Positions 8,181-17,395 of a stretch of 64,000 nucleotides of DNA are shown here, piece by piece; the first letter of the stretch is position 1, and each line of letters starts with the position of its first letter. The notes under the pieces were generated by a model. The model ran no database searches and was not told the DNA's origin. It saw nothing but the letters and a program-made list of their open reading frames with translations. Origin of the DNA: Klebsiella pneumoniae (GTDB lineage Bacteria > Myxococcota_A > UBA796 > GCA-2862545). Both the position numbers and the translations under genes were made by a program. The DNA lies in contig CAMASI010000010.1 in NCBI GenBank assembly GCA_945861065.1, positions 1 through 64,000 of the forward strand, given 5' to 3'.

Positions 8181-9980
8181 TCAGGCCTGGTGTTGTGACA
8201 GCAGTAGGAGCAAGGACGCCGCCCACCGGCTGGCCCGCGTCGCGCCCATCCCACGCAACCCGGCAATACCCGCTTCATCGTTAGGTCGTTCCGCAACCAG
8301 GGCTTTGAGGACCGCGTCTGGGAAGATCTGGTAGGGTTTCCAACGTCGGCGTCGGGCCTCTGCGTGCCGCCACGCACGTAACGCCGCGCCAAGGCCCGTT
8401 TCGCGAGGTCGCACCCGCGGCGTGAGACTACGGACGCGTTTCTCCGCCAACCACACCGTGGGGTATTTCTTCCCCTTTTTCACCAACCGGCCGTCCACCA
8501 GCATAGCATCGATGCTTCGAAGAATGGCGACGGCCGGCACGCCCCGCAAGCCTCCAAATCCAGAATTCGCGCCCAATCCCCGTCGCCGAATGGTCTTCGC
8601 CTTGGACCCACGAAGGGCCTCGGCCACCGGTGTTCGACCCATAGGTCGTTTGAGCTCAGAAACGAAACGCAAGATCAGCGCCTCCTGTTCTGCGTCGAGC
8701 ACCACGCCCGCCGCCGACTCGCGCGCGCTCTCGCCCTTCTCGGCCTGACGACGCAGATGGGCACGACCGCTGGCGACCCCGGCCGCCACAGCGTCAGGGC
8801 CCACACAGACGTCACAGATTCCGCACGGACCCTCGTCCGCCATGCCGAACCAACGATCGGCCACTCTGGAACGGCAGGCCGGATCGAAAACCAAACATTG
8901 TAGCGCCTGGAACCCCGCCCGAAGGCTCGGTGAATCTCCAATGAGTCGGCGCAGCGCAACGGCGTCGCCCGCGCTCCACAACAGCACCGCTCTGGCCGGG
9001 TTGCCGTCCCGACCCGCACGGCCCGCCTGTTGCCACCACGCTTCTAGCGACGTCGGGGCACCCACGAAAACCACCAAGCGAATATCGGGCAGATCTACGC
9101 CCATTCCGAATGCACTCGTCGCCACGAGTACGCGCCCATCGCCCTCAACAAAACATTCTTCTGCCCGAGCGCGCGCGCCCATGGTGCGGCCTGCATGGGT
9201 AAACGTGACGGCGATTCCCCGTTCCCGAAACGCACCTGCCAACGCCTTCACCCGTGCCCGAGTCGGTGCGTACACAACTACGCGGCCCTGAAGCGTCGTT
9301 TCCACCAATGCCGCGGCTCGGGCCAGACGAGCGCCAGGGCCGGTGGGTTGCTCCACCGAAAGGGCGAGATTCCCCCTGCGGAGCGAACCAACAAGAAGTA
9401 CCGGATCGATCAATCCAAGGCTGGTGACGATGTCCGTGCGCACCCGCGCAGTCGCCGTCGCCGTCAACGCACACACAGGAATTCCTAGCTCGGTGCGCAA
9501 GAAACCGAGCGCTCGGTATTCGTCCCGAAAATCATGTCCCCACTCGCTGATACAATGCGCTTCGTCCACCGCCACCCGGGCAATGCGGTGCGTGTCCAAC
9601 CACGCTCGGAAGCCCCGGCTCGTCACCCGTTCGGGACTCACAAACAGAAGGTCCATGCCAGGTGCCGCCGCAAGATTCTCCCGTTGTTCCGAAAGCGACT
9701 GATCCGACGCCACATGGACGGCACGCAGGCCACGTGCCGTCGCTTGCCTGACTTGGTCCCGCATCAGCGCAAGCAACGGGCTGACGACGAGGGTGGGGCC
9801 TGCACCAGCACCCGCCAGCGCCATTGCCGGAAGTTGGTAGCACAATGACTTTCCACCGCCCGTAGGCATGACCACAAGCGCGTCACGGCCCATCAGGGCG
9901 GCGTCGATCGCCTCCGCTTGAAGCGGACGCAGGTGCACACCCGCTTCCTCAGCCAATCGTCGAGAATCTGGGTTGAGCAC
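8181..9980 (-). CDS. recQ: ATP-dependent DNA helicase RecQ
   Basis: The product is 599 residues from a GTG start (VLNPDSRRLAEEAG). The helicase core has Walker A PTGGGKS (39-45), motif Ia VVSPLLALMRDQ, DEAHCISEWGHDFR (from 139), motif III ALTATAT, and motif VI QQAGRAGRDG. The zinc-binding part follows, with CLVFDPACRS and GPCGICDVC. The C-terminal part has a winged-helix/HRDC-like basic region. RecQ unwinds DNA 3' to 5' in recombination repair. The frame stays open further upstream, but that is low-quality text overlapping the divergent gene. The GTG at 9980, preceded by AAGGGAG, matches the usual N-terminus. About 70 bases separate it from the divergent gene. Confidence 0.93.
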   Translation of the reverse strand: MLNPDSRRLAEEAGVHLRPLQAEAIDAALMGRDALVVMPTGGGKSLCYQLPAMALAGAGAGPTLVVSPLLALMRDQVRQATARGLRAVHVASDQSLSEQRENLAAAPGMDLLFVSPERVTSRGFRAWLDTHRIARVAVDEAHCISEWGHDFRDEYRALGFLRTELGIPVCALTATATARVRTDIVTSLGLIDPVLLVGSLRRGNLALSVEQPTGPGARLARAAALVETTLQGRVVVYAPTRARVKALAGAFRERGIAVTFTHAGRTMGARARAEECFVEGDGRVLVATSAFGMGVDLPDIRLVVFVGAPTSLEAWWQQAGRAGRDGNPARAVLLWSAGDAVALRRLIGDSPSLRAGFQALQCLVFDPACRSRVADRWFGMADEGPCGICDVCVGPDAVAAGVASGRAHLRRQAEKGESARESAAGVVLDAEQEALILRFVSELKRPMGRTPVAEALRGSKAKTIRRRGLGANSGFGGLRGVPAVAILRSIDAMLVDGRLVKKGKKYPTVWLAEKRVRSLTPRVRPRETGLGAALRAWRHAEARRRRWKPYQIFPDAVLKALVAERPNDEAGIAGLRGMGATRASRWAASLLLLLSQHQA

Positions 9981-10049
9981 GACGCGAACACTCCCTTCGC
10001 TTGACCGACCGGTCAGCCCGGGGGTAACGGGGCACCGGGGTGGGGCGAC

Positions 10050-10601
10050 ATGCTGTTGGTGGCGGCGGCGAAAGAGGAACTCGGCCCCCTGGTGGGCGAG
10101 GTGTTGGGCGTGGGCCCTGTGCACGCCGCTGTCCGGATGGCCACCCTCTTGGAACGGCATCGGCCCGATCGCGTCGTACTCATTGGGACAGCGGGTGCCT
10201 ACCCGGGCGGCCCTGCGATCGGCACGGCGGTTGTCGCACACCGGATGGGTTTGAGCTGGGGCATCGCCGCCCTCGGGCTCGGCTACGTGCCACGTGCCCC
10301 TCTCCCGATCGACGCGGACCCCACGTTGCTCTCGTTATTGACCTGTCCGCGGCACGCCGTGCTTACCGCAGGCGCGATCACCACCGATCCCGATCTCGCG
10401 CGCCGGTTGGCAGACGATTGGACGGTCGAACATTTGGAGGCCTTCGCGGCGGCACTCGCCTGCAAATCAGCCGGTGTACCGTTCGTCGCCGTGCTGGGAA
10501 TCGCAAACGGCGTGGGTCCGGATGCCCACGCCGAATGGCTCGCAAACCGGGACCAAGCACAAAGCGCAGCGCGAGCGGCGATCCTTCCGGTGCTGTCATG
10601 A
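10050..10601 (+). CDS. Futalosine hydrolase-like nucleoside phosphorylase superfamily protein
   Basis: The product has 183 residues. It contains AAKEELGPL, GVGPVHAAVRMATLLE, the strand-turn VVLIGTAGAYPGG, and GVPFVAVLGIANGVGPDAH near the end. This matches the order of the PNP/UDP phosphorylase superfamily and looks closest to futalosine hydrolase (MqnB), which releases hypoxanthine in the alternative menaquinone route. It is somewhat short for MqnB (normally a little over 200). The typical MEG.AVA substrate loop reads LEAFAAALA, so substrate assignment is uncertain; MTA/SAH-type nucleosidase is an alternative. Its TGA overlaps the ATG of the exonuclease (ATGA), implying translational coupling. 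No other mqn gene is visible. Confidence 0.65.
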   Translation: MLLVAAAKEELGPLVGEVLGVGPVHAAVRMATLLERHRPDRVVLIGTAGAYPGGPAIGTAVVAHRMGLSWGIAALGLGYVPRAPLPIDADPTLLSLLTCPRHAVLTAGAITTDPDLARRLADDWTVEHLEAFAAALACKSAGVPFVAVLGIANGVGPDAHAEWLANRDQAQSAARAAILPVLS

Positions 10602-11527
10602 GGTGGCGCGAACGCGCCATCGTCGCCTTCGATACAGAGACGACCGGCCTGCTGCCCTTCGGCGGCGACCGAATCATCGAGTTCGCCGCAGTGCGCATGT
10701 GGCTAGCGCCCGACGGATCGGTGGCCCGGACCGAGCCCTTCACGCGCTTGGTGAATCCGGGCATCCCCATCCCGCGCAAAGTGACCGAATTGACCGGGAT
10801 CTCAGACGCGACCGTCGCTGGCGCGCCTCCGTTTTCCACCATTGCGTCGGAGGTCCATACCCTTCTGTCCGACGCCGTGACCGTCGCCCACAACTACCCG
10901 TTTGACTTGGCTTTCCTCACAGGCGAGCTTCGCGCGGCTGGGCTGGGTTGGCCTGCGCCCCTCGCGGAAATCGACACCGTTGATTTGTCCATCGCCAAAT
11001 TCCCCGAGGAACGGACCCACAAACTCGGCGACTTGTGCGCGCGTCTCGGCATCCCGTTGGTGGGGGCCCATCGCGCCGAGGCCGATGCGGCCGCGACAGG
11101 GGCGTGCTTTGCGGCACTGGCACGCCGTCATGAAGTTGACGACGAATTGCAGACCCTGCTGGACTGGGCGCGCGCAATCGGTCGCCCACCCGACGACGGT
11201 GCGCTCGCCGTGGACACACGTTGCCGGGTCGTGTTCGCTGCCGGACGCCACCACGGTGCGCCCGTAGCAGACCACCCAGTGGAATTGGCGTGGATGGCCA
11301 CCGCAAAGGTTCTCGGCCCACAAGGGTGGGGTTGGCGCTTCTCAGACGCGACGCGCAGGTGGGCCCGGCGGTGGCTTGACGTACGGGGCGCCGGACGCTC
11401 GCCGACGTCACCCAAAGTGCCCCATGCCACCGACTGGGTGCTGGACTCGTGCGCTTTGCCGGACCGAGCACCAGAACGAGCGCCGTCTAGAGGTCGCGAC
11501 GATCTCCACCTGCGCACTGTGAATTGA
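10598..11527 (+). CDS. DnaQ-type 3'-5' exonuclease (DEDDh family)
   Basis: The product is 309 residues from the ATG overlapping the previous stop. The catalytic residues are visible: FDTETTGL (Asp 12, Glu 14), HNYPFDLAFL (third Asp) and HRAEADAAAT (His and final Asp), the DEDDh arrangement of DNA polymerase III epsilon and related proofreading nucleases. After about residue 180 comes an extra domain with no familiar motif (AVADHPVELAWMATAKVL, then a basic tail), so this is not a standard epsilon subunit. Upstream open text in the same frame is a shadow of the preceding gene. The cluster with an OmpA-like protein, a large unknown and a Bax1 nuclease is suggestive of a shared DNA-processing role, which is inference. 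Confidence 0.88.
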   Translation: MRWRERAIVAFDTETTGLLPFGGDRIIEFAAVRMWLAPDGSVARTEPFTRLVNPGIPIPRKVTELTGISDATVAGAPPFSTIASEVHTLLSDAVTVAHNYPFDLAFLTGELRAAGLGWPAPLAEIDTVDLSIAKFPEERTHKLGDLCARLGIPLVGAHRAEADAAATGACFAALARRHEVDDELQTLLDWARAIGRPPDDGALAVDTRCRVVFAAGRHHGAPVADHPVELAWMATAKVLGPQGWGWRFSDATRRWARRWLDVRGAGRSPTSPKVPHATDWVLDSCALPDRAPERAPSRGRDDLHLRTVN

Positions 11528-11529
11528 CC

Positions 11530-12114
11530 ATGTGGTGGTGGCCGGCGTGCGCCCCTCGGTCCGCGGACCTCACGAACCAACTGGAGCGCGAGCTCGTTGC
11601 GCTCAACCAGGTCAACAGCCGCTTGCGCACCGAGGTCCTGCATTGTGGCGCCAGCGCCCCGCCAGACAGCATCGCGCGGACGCTGAAACAGGTGCTGGCG
11701 GATACCGAGGCGGAAGTGTTCACAGTCGGGGCCGAGACCGTTGTTGTGTTGCCCGTGGGCTACATCTTTACGGACCCCTACATCCCCAATGTGCGAGAAG
11801 AAGCGCGTCCGGCCGTGGACCTATTGGCGAGCGTGCTTCGGGACCACGAAGGCTACACCGTCACCGTGGTGGGACATGCCAACCCAACGCTGCCCGCCGA
11901 CGTCGCCGTCTTGTATGCATCTCCCACAGACCTGTCTTTCCAGTATGCATGGGCCATGGTCGAAGCGCTGAGTTCTGACTACGGGGTTCCAGCTGACTTG
12001 TTTACCGTTTCCGCTCGTGGGCCTTGGGACCCCTTGGCTCCAGAGGACAGCGCCTCGGGCCCTTACCGCAACCGCCGCGTTGAGGTCGTCATCTACCCGC
12101 CTGGCCACCACTGA
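11530..12114 (+). CDS. OmpA/MotB-like C-terminal domain protein
   Basis: The product is 194 residues from the ATG at 11530, two bases after the previous stop. A short N-terminal stretch MWWWPACAP is followed by a predicted helix rich in Leu/Glu/Asn (LTNQLERELVALNQVNSRLR), probably a coiled coil. Residues about 85-190 follow the OmpA peptidoglycan-binding pattern: a strand with YIFTD, VTVVGHANP, a TDLSFQYAWAMVEAL helix, then SARGPWDP and the closing NRRVEVVI. The N-terminus could be a very short lipoprotein-like signal (WPAC) but lacks basic residues, so export is uncertain. It would anchor to the cell wall if exported. It is co-directional with the genes on both sides. Confidence 0.72.
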   Translation: MWWWPACAPRSADLTNQLERELVALNQVNSRLRTEVLHCGASAPPDSIARTLKQVLADTEAEVFTVGAETVVVLPVGYIFTDPYIPNVREEARPAVDLLASVLRDHEGYTVTVVGHANPTLPADVAVLYASPTDLSFQYAWAMVEALSSDYGVPADLFTVSARGPWDPLAPEDSASGPYRNRRVEVVIYPPGHH

Positions 12115-12128
12115 GGCACGTCACTGAG

Positions 12129-14483
12129 ATGATGTTGGACATTCCCCGAGTCCACATTCTCTTTCAAGGCGATTCGCCTCGCGCGCTTGCGAGTCGTCGC
12201 GACGCAGTGACGCCCGACGAATTGCGCATGCTCGTGCAGGTCGACCGCTCGACCGCGGAAATTGCCGACATGTCCGCCGACCGGTGTCTTCCACTCGCAG
12301 GTCGGCGATGGGCGGTGGGCCGTCGCAGTGCAAATCGCTCCGTGTGGCGCATCGTCGACGAACCCGCTCTGCACCGCATGGGACATCCGGCCTGGTTGTG
12401 GACGGCGGACAGCTGGTTCGGCCCCCGCAACGCAGACCAGCCCGATGGACCTCTGCCCACCACCCAGTCCTTGCGTCATCTGGTACGTCAAGCCGCATCG
12501 ATCGGCGGCTCGCGAAAGCAGTCGATCAAAGCCCTGGTGGCGTTGGTTGCGGCGCTGCGGGAGGGCAACCGGGGTTCGGCACTCGTGGTTTCCCGCGAAT
12601 CGCTGGTTTCGGCAAGCGCCCCTGCGAGGTGGCTGGCACTCGCCCTCCTGGCCACGCTCCCTCCGTCGATCCGCGAGACGCTGCGCATCGGGATCGGCGA
12701 AATCCGCCCGGATCCCAAGCAGTTCGACATCGTCATCGTGGACCCCGCGCCCGAGGGATTCCGCGTCCTACACGCCGACGACCCTCCCGACGAGGGTCGG
12801 GATTTGGTTGCCTATTACATCCGAAATCGACTGCATGGGAACGACCCAGAAGCCGTGGAATCCGCTGCTTTCTTGTATGATCGACCGGGCGAAGAGGACG
12901 GCTGGGGAGAGGGAATCCGCACCCTGATCCGGTCGGGTCTACCAGGCGTTTCTATCGTGACCGACGAGATGATCGAGCGGGACCCAGAAGGGTCGGTTCG
13001 CGCACTTCGAGCTCGCATTCGGGCGGGCGCCGCGCTGGACCCAGCGCTGCTCGCTTCCTTGGTCGAGGTCACCCTTCACACACGAGATCACCGGCCGTGG
13101 CGTCCGCTCGCGGTTCGGCCCGCCAGCGAACGCGCCGAGGCTGTGGCCGCCCTGCTGGAGCGCAGTTCTGAGTTGGAGCCCCGCCGGGAGTTGGTCGAAG
13201 TGCTCGGCGCGATTCAACCGCGAGGGGCGAATCTGGTCACGTGGTGTGCCACACTTCTCCGTTGGTTGCGCGCGCCCAGTTTGATCGACACCGTCTACGA
13301 ATTGTTGTACGAGACGCTGCTAGAATGGCCGTCATCGAGCACGCGCGCCTCGCGCACCAGCGTTTGGTCGGAGGCGTTGGCCGCTCTGATGGAAGAGGAA
13401 CGATTCGACCTTGCGAGCCGCGCCCTCGCCTCGCCGTTGGCCCGACAGATCTCCGACGAAGGCGGCGCCCGTGTCATCGTCGATGCCTGGCTCGGGATTC
13501 CCGGCGACCGCAGGCAAGAAGACGGCCTTACGACGCTGTTGGAAACGGTGCACAAGGCCCCGGACCGCGAACCCGCGTTGTCGATGTTGTACCGCGCCGT
13601 GTCCAACGATCCGCGTGAGGTGCGCGCGCTCGTCCGCTTGTGGCGCCCCTTCTCCGACGGCCCCGTCGAGTCCGACCCCCTGTACTTGGCGTTGTACCGA
13701 GGCGGGGTCGCACGGGAATGGATCCGCGCCGAGTTGGAGAGTGCGGGGCCCGAAAAGGTCGCGTCCGTCGTTTCCGCACTGACGTCGGACCCCAACAGCA
13801 CGCTTTGGGTCGAGGCCGAAGAGCTGCAATCCATCGCTTTGGGTGGGAGCGCGCGGGAACGCCTGCTGCGCCACGACGCCTTCCGCAACGGGCTGCGCGC
13901 TTTGGACCCATTGGCCGTATCGCTCGTCCCACACGCGATTTCCGAAACTGGATTCCCCGACCCGGAGGTATCCGCCGTCGCGACCCTGTTTGCCACCACG
14001 TCCGGCGCGTCACCCGTGTGGGGTTGGGTGGCGGTCGCCTCCGCGGAACCCGAGGCCTTCGACGATGAAACGATCGAGGCCACGGTCGTTGACGCAATTA
14101 CCCGCCTCGGCCGCGACGAAGACGCCCGACGGATTGCGCGCGCCGTGGCACGCTCACTCGGGCAAGGAACCGCCTGGTCGCCACTCGATCACGCGCGGTG
14201 GCTCGTGCGTTTGGTGCTCGTGGACGACGCTGAGCGTTTCGGCGAAGAGCTCGCCCTTGAAACGCTGCAAACGATTGCCCGCCGAAACGACGCCGTAGAG
14301 CGGATGGTGGAGATCACGCACGCATTTGGCGACCTGCAAGACGACCATCCAGCGTTGGAATCGTTCTCGGGCTACCTGCTGCCACAAGCCTGGCTCGGCG
14401 GCGTCCCAAAGGCGTTCACCGCAATGTTGGACCCGGGGCGGCTACCCGACGCTATCCGGACGGCACTTCGGATCCATACTTAG
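12129..14483 (+). CDS. Large protein of unknown function (784 residues)
   Basis: I do not recognise the family with confidence. The N-terminal third (to about residue 240) mixes strands and helices and includes TLPPSIRETLRIGIGEIRPD followed by FDIVIVDPAPEGFRVL. That faintly recalls the N-terminal domain of GTPase-associated (GAP1) proteins of conflict systems. The remaining two thirds are almost entirely helical, Leu/Ala/Arg/Glu-rich, with regular 30-40 residue spacing, consistent with an alpha-solenoid scaffold. No signal peptide, membrane segment or nucleotide-binding loop was found, so it is probably cytoplasmic. It sits between an OmpA-like gene (14 bases upstream) and the Bax1-like nuclease (3 bases downstream), so it is very likely co-transcribed with the nuclease. 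Confidence 0.85.
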   Translation: MMLDIPRVHILFQGDSPRALASRRDAVTPDELRMLVQVDRSTAEIADMSADRCLPLAGRRWAVGRRSANRSVWRIVDEPALHRMGHPAWLWTADSWFGPRNADQPDGPLPTTQSLRHLVRQAASIGGSRKQSIKALVALVAALREGNRGSALVVSRESLVSASAPARWLALALLATLPPSIRETLRIGIGEIRPDPKQFDIVIVDPAPEGFRVLHADDPPDEGRDLVAYYIRNRLHGNDPEAVESAAFLYDRPGEEDGWGEGIRTLIRSGLPGVSIVTDEMIERDPEGSVRALRARIRAGAALDPALLASLVEVTLHTRDHRPWRPLAVRPASERAEAVAALLERSSELEPRRELVEVLGAIQPRGANLVTWCATLLRWLRAPSLIDTVYELLYETLLEWPSSSTRASRTSVWSEALAALMEEERFDLASRALASPLARQISDEGGARVIVDAWLGIPGDRRQEDGLTTLLETVHKAPDREPALSMLYRAVSNDPREVRALVRLWRPFSDGPVESDPLYLALYRGGVAREWIRAELESAGPEKVASVVSALTSDPNSTLWVEAEELQSIALGGSARERLLRHDAFRNGLRALDPLAVSLVPHAISETGFPDPEVSAVATLFATTSGASPVWGWVAVASAEPEAFDDETIEATVVDAITRLGRDEDARRIARAVARSLGQGTAWSPLDHARWLVRLVLVDDAERFGEELALETLQTIARRNDAVERMVEITHAFGDLQDDHPALESFSGYLLPQAWLGGVPKAFTAMLDPGRLPDAIRTALRIHT

Positions 14484-14486
14484 CAA

Positions 14487-15722
14487 ATGATCCTCCCAGC
14501 GTCGCTTGCCCGCGCGCGTCGTCGTGGCGGGTTCCTGCGCCCTGCACGGGCCAACGTCGGAGACGAAGAGCTCCTCCTCACCGCCAGTGAACTGATTGAC
14601 CTGTTCGCCGAAGCCGCCGCTGGACGCTGGTCCCGCGGGCGGCTGGACGCGTCCGTTCTGGAACTCGCAAGCGAACAGGACCGCAAGGTTGTGTTGGGAA
14701 TCGCCCATGTGCTGTCGCAATCGATCGTCGAGGCGCCGGCCGTCGAGGGCGTGAACAGCGTCGCCTTCCGCAAAGAGGTCTTCGAAACGGCGTCTGCGTT
14801 TCGACCCATCGCGTTGGAACGAGGTCCCTTCGAGCGTACCGTCGCCGACGACGTGCTTGCCTCCGTCGGCGAGAAGTACGGCTTGGACGGACCCACGGCG
14901 AGGCACGCGCTGTATGCCGACCTTCCCTCCGAACACGTGGTTCATTCGTTCGAGGTGCCCGAGGTCGGTGTTGTCCTCAGCGCCTACGATCTGGCGCTGG
15001 CCCAAACGCCGCTCGTGCGGGCCACAAAGATGACCGTGACGCTGCAGTCCCCGTCGACCACGAGAATCCGGCAGCTCCTCAGACATGCGCGATTTCGTCA
15101 GCTGATCCACCAGGCGAAACGCGACGGGGAGCGGCTCATCATCGAATTCGACGGCCCCATGTCGCTGTTCGGGCAGACCACCCGCTACGGCGTTGCATTC
15201 GCCAATTTTCTGCCCGCGCTCTTTCTACAAACCGAAGCCTGGTCTTTGGAGGCCCAGGTTCGCTGGCCCCCCGGCACAGCCACGTTCCGGATTGACCACA
15301 CCGATGGTTTTGTGGCGCACCTCCCTGACCATGGCGCGTGGAAAACCCGTTTTCACACTTGGTTCGAGGAGCGGTGGGCGGCCAAGGACACAGGTCCGTG
15401 GCGTCTGAGCGAGCATACAACGCCGCTCAATCTCGCGGGTCTTGGGGTATTGCTGCCGGATTACGAAATCACCGATGGATCCCGAACCGCCCTGCTCGAA
15501 ATCTTGGGATATTGGAACAAAGACGCGCTGCTACGAAGGGTCGAAACCCTGCAACGGGCCGGGCCCGGAAATCTGATTCTTGCCGTGAGCCGGCGCTTGT
15601 GCACGTCAGAGAATGGCGTGGACGATTGGCCAGCTATCGTCGTGCCATTCTCTGAGGTGGTGTCAGTGTCGGCCGTACTCGCGGCTGTTGAACTCGCGGC
15701 GCGACCCGCCCCGAGCACGTAG
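14487..15722 (+). CDS. DUF790 / Bax1-family nuclease (XPB partner)
   Basis: The product has 411 residues. The characteristic DUF790 block is present: FDGPMSLFGQTTRYGVAFAN, FLPALF, then EAWSLEAQV. A C-terminal nuclease-like core has LLPDYEI about 16 residues before LLEILGYWNKDALLRR, like the PD-(D/E)xK-type active site of Bax1, and LILAVSRRL follows. In archaea Bax1 is a structure-specific nuclease that binds and stimulates the XPB helicase in nucleotide excision repair; bacterial XPB-Bax1 pairs are also known. An XPB-like helicase gene lies 1.7 kb downstream on the opposite strand, supporting the assignment. The gene begins 3 bases after the previous stop. Its last 60 bases overlap the end of the facing M23 gene. 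Confidence 0.85.
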   Translation: MILPASLARARRRGGFLRPARANVGDEELLLTASELIDLFAEAAAGRWSRGRLDASVLELASEQDRKVVLGIAHVLSQSIVEAPAVEGVNSVAFRKEVFETASAFRPIALERGPFERTVADDVLASVGEKYGLDGPTARHALYADLPSEHVVHSFEVPEVGVVLSAYDLALAQTPLVRATKMTVTLQSPSTTRIRQLLRHARFRQLIHQAKRDGERLIIEFDGPMSLFGQTTRYGVAFANFLPALFLQTEAWSLEAQVRWPPGTATFRIDHTDGFVAHLPDHGAWKTRFHTWFEERWAAKDTGPWRLSEHTTPLNLAGLGVLLPDYEITDGSRTALLEILGYWNKDALLRRVETLQRAGPGNLILAVSRRLCTSENGVDDWPAIVVPFSEVVSVSAVLAAVELAARPAPST

Positions 15723-16913
15723 CTTCAGCCGGACCCACCCGAGCGCAAACAACAGCCAGCCACTGTTGCCTGGCGCACTCGCACACCCCGTTGGCACCGG
15801 CGCCCTCGGCGAAGCGGAGAATAACACATCGGTTTCCAGAGGCTCTTCGCCCGTAGGCTCCTCGTCGGTCTGCGTGTCCGGCACGCCGGTATCGACGGGA
15901 GGACCCGTGGTTCCGGTCGGTGGCGGAACCGTGCCGGTGGTCGGGGGAGGCGGAGGCGGCGTGCATCCGACCGTGAGGGTGTAGCCACTGACGGCTCCCT
16001 CCCAACCATCGATCACCACCGTCGTATTGACCCCGGCGGTGGCGGCATAAGCTAACGATTCGTCCGAGGCATAGGGCTGGCCACTGCTCGCAAGGCAACC
16101 GGAACCATCGCAGGCCGGGCTTGACAGGGCGTACAGGTCGAGGTCGGCGCTCAGTCCCGTCAGCGAGAGTGTGACCGTTTCGGTGACCGTCGTCGTCAAG
16201 TTGAAAACCATTTCCGGGCCGCTATACACATATTCCGTACACCCATAATACGACGTCGCATTTTGGGAACCGGGATCGGCGTTCGTTCCCGTGCGCACCT
16301 CGCCGCAGGTCAACGTGGCCGCAGGCACGCAGTCGGGCGCGTCTTCACAGGTCAAGCCAGGCAGGCCAGCGTAAGCGCCTTGGTCCACCCAATAGATTGG
16401 TGGGGCAGAGCACGGTCCATCAAAGGGGTCCGACCCGTTGAGTCCCGGTTCGTCCACCTGAAAATGCAAATGCGGTCCGGTCGAATAGCCGGAAGAACCG
16501 ACCAGCCCCAGGTAGGTTCCACAGACCACCTGTTGACCCAAGGAAACAGAAACCGACCATTGTTTCATATGTCCATAAATCGTCGTTTTGCCATCCGCGT
16601 GGTCGATATACACATAGTTTCCGAATCCGCCACCGCCGTAACAATCGCCGGTTGTGCAACGGTCGAACTCACCATCATTGGTCGCGCTGACCGTGCCGGG
16701 CGCGGCCGCCAGTAGATCCCGGCCTTCGTCCATGCCGGGAAAACCGCCAACGCCAAAATCACTTCCATCATGACCCGGATAGGTGATTCCCCCGCAATTC
16801 CAATCGGCCCCGCCATGGTCTTTGTAGGCCGTGGGGTAAAACGTTCCGTAGTCTGCCGCGCTTGTCGGGAACGCATATTGTTGCGCGACAGCGAGGCGAA
16901 TCCACAGGATCAT
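15663..16913 (-). CDS. M23 (LytM) family peptidase with C-terminal sorting tail
   Basis: The product is 416 residues from the ATG that overlaps the upstream stop (ATGA). The N-terminus MILWIRLAVAQQ is a short signal sequence. The M23 domain lies at roughly residues 20-190, with zinc ligands in YPGHDGSDFG and HLHFQVD and the typical YGHMKQW loop, so it should be an active Gly/D-Ala endopeptidase on peptidoglycan or secreted bacteriolytic substrates. A beta domain with Cys pairs follows, resembling pre-peptidase C-terminal domains (LTGLSADLDLYALS). A Pro/Thr linker then leads to a C-terminal Cys-hydrophobic-Arg tail (GCASAPGNSGWLLFALGW, then RLKLRAR) resembling MYXO-CTERM. It is third in a run after the XPB helicase and a lipoprotein. 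Confidence 0.88.
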   Translation of the reverse strand: MILWIRLAVAQQYAFPTSAADYGTFYPTAYKDHGGADWNCGGITYPGHDGSDFGVGGFPGMDEGRDLLAAAPGTVSATNDGEFDRCTTGDCYGGGGFGNYVYIDHADGKTTIYGHMKQWSVSVSLGQQVVCGTYLGLVGSSGYSTGPHLHFQVDEPGLNGSDPFDGPCSAPPIYWVDQGAYAGLPGLTCEDAPDCVPAATLTCGEVRTGTNADPGSQNATSYYGCTEYVYSGPEMVFNLTTTVTETVTLSLTGLSADLDLYALSSPACDGSGCLASSGQPYASDESLAYAATAGVNTTVVIDGWEGAVSGYTLTVGCTPPPPPPTTGTVPPPTGTTGPPVDTGVPDTQTDEEPTGEEPLETDVLFSASPRAPVPTGCASAPGNSGWLLFALGWVRLKLRARGGSRREFNSREYGRH

Positions 16914-17395
16914 CGCCAATCCACGGGCAACTCGACGGAGCTTGGGCCCATCGCCGACGTCCACGACAACGCGTTCCCGTCAAAGCGCCAATCCGCGTTG
17001 TCCGGCGGCGGCACCCAACGTTCGGGACGCCCATTCCCGGCGCGTAGCCCTACATTGGTGAGCTGCAATCTCTCCTTCGTCGCCACACGAACAACCCACA
17101 CCGATGCTAAACCCGTCGCCGCCGAAACGTAGGCAACACGTCCGCCCTCAGGCGACAGGCCCGGACGATCAGGGTTGCCATCGTCATCGACGAGCACGCT
17201 GGGCTCGCCGCCCTCGTGGACCCACAGCACCGACGACCGGTCGCCGAGGCCGCGTTCGCTCCACACAGTCGTGCCCGCTTGGGACGCGGCCACCCCAATC
17301 CGGCCCGGTGCGAGGCGATCAGACGCGTCGTCCACCCCCGCACCACAACCTAGACCTGCGAAAAGCGCAAACCGCCACATGCGAAACCCTATCAT
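16910..17395 (-). CDS. Putative lipoprotein, WD/TolB-like fragment
   Basis: The product has 161 residues with a signal peptide and lipobox FAGLGC. The body contains GEPSVLVDDDGNPDRPGLSP and GGRVAYVSAATGLASVWVV, typical of TolB/WD40-like beta-propeller blades that read as 'the value shown, then the site checked'. It is short, with room for only two or three blades, so it probably pairs with itself or another protein. The ATG overlaps the XPB helicase stop (ATGA), and its own stop overlaps the M23 start in the same way, so these three genes are translationally coupled. A second ATG at 17380 would give a more compact signal. The link between this exported protein and the helicase is unexplained. 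Confidence 0.72.
   Translation of the reverse strand: MIGFRMWRFALFAGLGCGAGVDDASDRLAPGRIGVAASQAGTTVWSERGLGDRSSVLWVHEGGEPSVLVDDDGNPDRPGLSPEGGRVAYVSAATGLASVWVVRVATKERLQLTNVGLRAGNGRPERWVPPPDNADWRFDGNALSWTSAMGPSSVELPVDWR

Noticed and set aside
10040-10597. An N-terminal extension of the exonuclease frame
   Set aside because: It is Arg-rich shadow text of the futalosine-hydrolase-like gene, and the ATGA overlap at 10598 gives a proper start.
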